A stretch of DNA of 64,000 nt from Gnetum montanum. Lineage: Eukaryota > Streptophyta > Gnetopsida > Gnetales > Gnetaceae. The notes under the pieces are model-generated. The model was not told the origin of the DNA. It saw only the letters and a program-made list of their open reading frames with translations, and ran no database searches. Shown here piece by piece: positions 59,901 to 64,000 of this stretch. The translations under genes and the position numbers were made by a program. The number at the start of each line of letters is the position of its first letter. Position 1 is the first letter of the stretch. The DNA lies in the NCBI GenBank assembly GCA_015680685.1, contig MNCI01025010.1, positions 25,599-89,598 on the forward strand, written 5' to 3'.

Positions 59901-61269
59901 GAGCTGTGCGAGTGAGGGCTATCCCTTCGTCCTCAATCAGAGTCCCATCTGGGTTAGTCTTTGGCATGCAAATAAACGCATGTTAAAACCAAAAATTAAC
60001 ACCAAACGACGACCAATGAAGCAAGAAAGTCAAAAGGTCTTACCTGGTTATTCTGTACACCGTGCCAGGAGGATTCTGAAACAAGGTGTGCGCGAGGGCA
60101 GCTATAAATAAAGTGTTGTTAATATAATCCAACCCTGGTGGCAACAACTCCCACACACGCGTTAACGGACGTGTTGACTTGGGCCCGTGGGTACTACCAT
60201 CTTCATCAACAAACGGGCCCTCATCAATGTCTTCCATAAAGACCACAACGCCCTCTGCAACTCCCGGTAGTAACGCATCAACCACACTGCGCGCAGTCAC
60301 CTCATCAAAAAATTACAACATAACCACATCGAAGTTGGTTAACAGGAAGGCCAGAAATTCGCCAGCGCCTTCCCTGAACCAGACTCCCTTATTTTTCATA
60401 ATTAGAGCTGGGGGAAGATCGCCATCTTGAACGGGTCCAGCCCATGTCAGGACCCCGACGAGCTCAACCACTATGAGGAAACGTTTGCTATCCCTGCAAC
60501 CAATTGCAATAAAAGTTTACATCAGTCAAAAAATAAACTAACTATTTACGCCCAGCGTATACGCTATGCCTAGCGTATACGCCTGCCAAACCACTTCGAA
60601 AAACAACTTACGCCCAGCGTATACGCTATGCCCAGAGCGTCTATGCCCGTGACACACGTTCCAGCGTATACGCTGTACATAGCGTGTATGCCGAACAAAA
60701 ACACGATTCGAACGTAGCGTATACGCTGAACTTAGCGTATACGCCGGGCAAACATGCAACTTAAACCCAGCGTATACGCTACAAAACTTAGCGTCTACGG
60801 TGACGTCCGAACCCCCCCCCCCACGCACAGTGTATACACTGGTGAAACCCTCGGCATATACACCTGAATCCGCCAACAGCGCCAACAAACTACGCCAAAA
60901 GGTAATTAGTATGCCAGAGCGACGCGTACAGTGTATACGCTGAACAAACCCTCGGCACATACGCCGTCGCGCAACACGATTTACGCCAAGAAAATACGCC
61001 GGATAACAGGCCAATAAAATGGATAGTCTACGATGCGGTGACGCGGGCGTGCACACCAAAGAAACCCTCAAACACTCTATGCTCGATCGTCTACACCCAA
61101 AAGAACCAAAACAATAACAGACAAAGGTCAAGGCTTACCGGTAGGGCGTCACAGGCCACTCCGACATCTTCGGCCTAGGCAGGCCCTGCAGCATCGCCTC
61201 CATCTCTTCAGCGAAGGTTAAGTCAGAACCCTTCTTCCCCTGGCCTTCCACTTCCTTGCCCTTGCCCAT
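56967..61269 (-). pseudogene. Antisense multi-exon gene of element D (FCP1/NIF-like HAD domain), nearly intact
   Basis: Exons: 61269-61139, 60493-60044 (450 nt), about 59977-59703 (275 nt; its AG acceptor is changed), 59612-58572 (1041 nt), about 58540-58317, 58223-58029, 57952-57168 and 57068-56967 (TAG). Phases match A and B. Exon 1 is Lys-rich (MGKGKEVEGQGKK). Exon 2 gives the clearest phosphatase resemblance: KRFLIVVELVGVL, GAGEFLAFLLTNFDVVML, then NNTLFIAALAHTLFQNPPG, where family members have a nucleophile Asp and a DD pair. Here these read E and AA, so the enzyme should be inactive. Exon 4 carries LFRARVFPKTLSQ and HRFAEFLVV. Exon 7 is helical with EERDDLKARYE. Exon 8 is Gly/Asp-rich. 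In-frame stops occur near 60318, in exon 4 near 59515 and at the end of exon 5. Confidence 0.87.
60545..60985. repeat. GCGTATACGC array in intron 1 of the D antisense gene
   Basis: At least ten copies of GCGTATACGC or variants, many as AGCGTATACGCTA or CCCAGCGTATACGC. It is the same palindrome as in the D and E LTRs, but lies 9 kb away in the first intron of the antisense gene. A C9 homopolymer sits at 60815-60823. Confidence 0.8.
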
Positions 61270-61480
61270 CGCGAAGTGTTCACGCTGACTTTCGAAGTGC
61301 ATGCTGAGCGACTGTCTTCGAGTTCGGTGTCTACACTGGGTTGTTTGGCGTCTACGCTGGGTTGTCTGGCGTCTACGCTCGGGTCTCAGCATCTACGCTT
61401 GGCAAGTTTACACTTACACTTACACAGGTCGCACCTTACGCTGTCACTGTTGAAAACAGGAAACAAATGGACCCCTCATC

Positions 61481-61490
61481 CTTTATATAA
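61481..61490 (-). promoter_or_regulatory. TATA box candidate of the D antisense gene
   Basis: The minus strand reads TTATATAAAG, about 215 bp upstream of the exon 1 ATG (61269). It is the best TATA match in the spacer and lies in the same relative place as candidates in A and B. Confidence 0.45.
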
Positions 61491-61689
61491 CGACCACTGA
61501 CGCTGACGCCGCCGCCGCTTACGCCGCCATCGCTCCATTTTTGCCGTTTTGCCTCTATTTTCCTCTCTTTTGTGCCGAAATCTAATCAAAAATTATTTAA
61601 AAATTATTAAAAAAAAAAAAATTAAAGTCAATTAGAGACAGTATTACGTCTTGGTTCCTCCATGGACCCCGTTTTACACGTTCGCTTAA

Positions 61690-61810
61690 ACCACTGGCCC
61701 GGTAAGGCCTTAAACTGCCATTCTCCCCATCCTTGCCTGGCCCAGTAAGGCCTTAAACTGCCATTCCCTCACCCACTAGTGGCCCGGTAAGGCCTTAAAC
61801 TGCCATCCGT
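61690..61810 (+). repeat. Three near-identical GGCC hairpin repeats before pol (element D)
   Basis: GGCCCGGTAAGGCC, GGCCCAGTAAGGCC and GGCCCGGTAAGGCC, each followed by TTAAACTGCCAT(T/C), spaced 45-60 bp apart. These are the least damaged copies of the unit in the window. Confidence 0.85.
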
Positions 61811-61839
61811 CCAGGTGCAACGATAATCCACCATGATAC

Positions 61840-64000
61840 ATGTACACACACTTTAAATTCCCGAAAGACACGGAACGATCCCTTCTTGCTCACACAAATC
61901 TCGGTTTATTGGCAGGGATGAGCTCAATGGACTGCCAGCACTTAACCGCACCGTTAACCATCGACGAACCATATGGCGCCATTACACGAGACTTTGACAT
62001 AAACTTCATCAACCCAAGTCCACTAATGGACGACACAGTCATAGCCTCAACACAGCAAACAACAGACAATTACCAAGCCATTACAAAGTTTCTTGACATA
62101 GAAGCTGAAAACATCACTGAAGACCCATTAGCTGAAACCCCCATTACTATGCCTGATGGGGAAATTAAAATATTAAAATTAAGCACGCTATTACAACCAC
62201 GCATGGCTCAAGAAATTCAGAATGTGCTTAGGGAAAACATGAAAGCGTTCGCTTGGTCTTATACGGACATGCCCGGGCTAGATCCTAGGATTATCCAACA
62301 CAACATCATTCTTGACCCAAAACTAAGGCCGATAAAACAAAAAGCACGAATAGTTAGACCCGAAGTGGCGTTGGCAGTTCGCAATGAGATCACTAAGCTT
62401 TATCAGGCTGGTTTCATTCGGGCTGTTGATTATGCCGAGTGGGTGTCAAACATGGTCATCATCCCAAAGAAAAATGGAAGCATTCGCTTATGCATCGACT
62501 TCCGTGACTTAAACGTAGCAACCATAAAAGATGACTTTCCCCTACCCAGCATCGATCAACTCGTTGATTCGACTGCCGGACATGCCTTGTTGTCATTTAT
62601 GGATGGATTTTCGGGGTATAACCAAATACGCATCAACCCTGAACACCAACTTCGGACTACCTTCATGACACCATGGGGAACCTTCTGCTACACTATGATG
62701 CTGTTCGGTCTCAAAAACGCTGGGGCCACGTATCAAAGAGCCATGACATTTATCTTTAGTGATTATATGTTACGGTCACTCAAAGATTACGTGGATGACA
62801 TAGTAGTCAAGTCAAAGACAACCGAACAGCATGTACAAGACCTCGACCTAGTCTTAAAACGTTGTTTAAAATATGAACTAAGACTTAACCCCAAAAAATG
62901 CGTCTTCGGCATCAAAACAGGTAAGATGCTCGGATTCATAGCCTTTGAAGCAGGGATACGAGTAGACCCCGATAAGGTGAAAGCCATTACCAACCTGAAA
63001 CCACCCAGTAACCTTACCGAACTTCGAGGTTTACAAGGTAGGTTGCAGTTCATCAGGCGTTTCGTAGAAAAATTAACAGAAAAACTAATACCTATGAACC
63101 ACCTATTATGTAAAAATGTCCATTTTGAATGGACTCCGCAGTGCCAGGAAGCCTTCGAAAATATCAAGACAGCACTCGCCCGATTGCCTACGGTTCACCC
63201 GCCCCAAAATAACAAACCGTTTTACATCTATCTTGCCACTTCAGAGTCGTCCATCGCGTCTATGCTCTGCCAGAAACGAGATGACGGAACTGAAGTCCCT
63301 GTATACTATTTGAGCCATGCCTTAGTTGCCCATGAAAAGAAGTACAGCGACGTGGAAAGATCATGCTTAGCTTTAGTCTTTTCTCTAAGAAAATGGCGAC
63401 ATTACCTCTTCCGTAATCAAGTTCACATCATCTGTAAGGACAATGTACTGCGAGCCATAACAGGAAAAATTTATGAAACGAGTCGAATAGCCCGATGGAA
63501 AGCCATGATAGCCGAATTTGACCTGTACTACGTAACACAATCTTCGATCAAAGGTCAAGGCATAGCAAATCAACTGGCTGCATCACCAACGCATGACCAA
63601 GCAACCATAGAGCCTGAATTCCTGGATGAAGGTATAAGCACAATAGAGACGGTGCCTAACGACTACGATGCCATTTTAAACTTCGATGGAGCATCCACCT
63701 CTTGGGGAGGAAGCGTTGTCGCTATCATCACTTATCCCTCCGGGGAGATCCGACCCTTTGCCTATCGCTTCAATTTTCACTGTACTAACAACATAGCAGA
63801 GTACGAAGGTCTCCTTAGAGGACTCACGGCAGCACTGGCTGCAGACATCACATGCCTGGTAGTCAGAGGGGATTCACAATTGGTGGTAAACCAAGTCATG
63901 GATGTCTGCACGTGTAAAGCTCAACATTTGCAACCATACTGTGACTTGGCAAAACATTTAATGAAATGATTCGAAAACATTGATGTGCAACACGTCTCTC
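61840..64000 (+). CDS. pol: pol of element D: RT, RNase H and part of second RNase H (runs off window)
   Basis: Open from ATG 61840 (alternatives at 61918 and 61927 align better with A) to a TGA at 63967. The linker FLDIEAENITEDPL precedes RT: ARIVRPEVALAVRNEITKLY, WVSNMVIIPKKNGSIRLCID, FMDGFSGYNQIRINPEHQL and YVDDIVVKS (near 62795), so the catalytic Asp pair is intact. RNase H has FYIYLATSESSIASMLCQ and YYLSHALVAHEKKY. The second RNase H begins NFDGASTSWGG (near 63680), with IAEYEGLLRGL and VRGDSQLVVNQV. The TGA stands where E has CGA (Arg), a single C-to-T change; homology continues (FENIDVQHVS) to the edge. Confidence 0.93.

Larger units (their letters stand above)
61270..61839. other. Spacer between antisense gene and pol of element D
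   Basis: Contains (GCGTCTACGCTGGGTTGTCTG)-like short repeats at 61330-61400, a TATA candidate for the antisense gene, a poly-A run near 61610 and three hairpin units at 61690-61810. No sense ORF. Confidence 0.6.
50535..64000 (+). mobile_element. Element D: least decayed Ty3/gypsy element, truncated by window end
   Basis: 5' LTR (50535-51756), PBS, gag, protease, hairpin spacer, antisense gene (minus strand), hairpin spacer, then RT, RNase H and part of the second RNase H to the edge. Pol is open for over 700 codons. It lies inside the pol-upstream spacer of H. The 3' end is outside, so neither LTR divergence nor the target duplication can be read. Confidence 0.9.

Overview
The window is repeat DNA from a plant nuclear genome, and I found no host gene, tRNA or rRNA. 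It is a nest of large Ty3/gypsy LTR retrotransposons. Their pol carries a second, archaeal-type RNase H between the ordinary RNase H and the integrase, which places them in the Tat/Ogre branch. Assembly gaps (N runs), heavy nesting and elements of about 19 kb suggest a large, repeat-rich land-plant genome. The species cannot be read from the sequence.

Layout. Element A (- strand) fills 1-15334; its 5' LTR is 13758-15334 and its 3' end lies outside the window. A is inserted in the pol gene of element E (+), whose remaining parts are pol at 15335-18353 and the 3' LTR at 19838-21141. E abuts a gag-like - strand ORF (called F, 21142-22746) of unclear parentage. Element C (+) is seen at 22901-23509 and 42864-49323 and is split by the complete 19.35 kb element B (+, 23510-42863; flanks ATGGG/ATGGA). 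B itself holds a solo LTR (32070-33576) with a perfect CTCCA duplication. C is inserted in the RT of an older - strand element H (49324-50534). Element D (+) starts at 50535, also inside H, and runs off the right edge in its second RNase H. D has the longest open reading frames.

The striking content is a gene shared by the elements. In A, B and D (and as exon 1 in C), a multi-exon gene lies antisense to gag-pol, always between protease and reverse transcriptase. I could place eight exons with GT/AG borders and shared intron phases. Exon 2 is 450 nt in all three copies. Exon 3 is 275 nt in A and B. Exon 4 is 1050 nt in A, and also in B once the solo LTR and one target duplication are subtracted. 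Exon 2 reads as a degenerate FCP1/NLI-interacting-factor (HAD) phosphatase domain with most catalytic acids lost, exon 7 is helical, and exon 8 is acidic in A and B. Being antisense explains how its introns survive an RNA-mediated life cycle.

Two families of short repeats accompany this. Small hairpins followed by TTAAACTAG occur in arrays at three boundaries (PR/antisense gene, antisense gene/RT, INT/3' region), with compensating stem changes. GCGTA-type motifs (palindromic GCGTATACGC in D/E; GCGTAA in A/B) fill the LTR upstream regions and recur in intron 1 of the antisense gene. Most coding regions carry stops, many explicable as C-to-T changes, so most copies are decayed.
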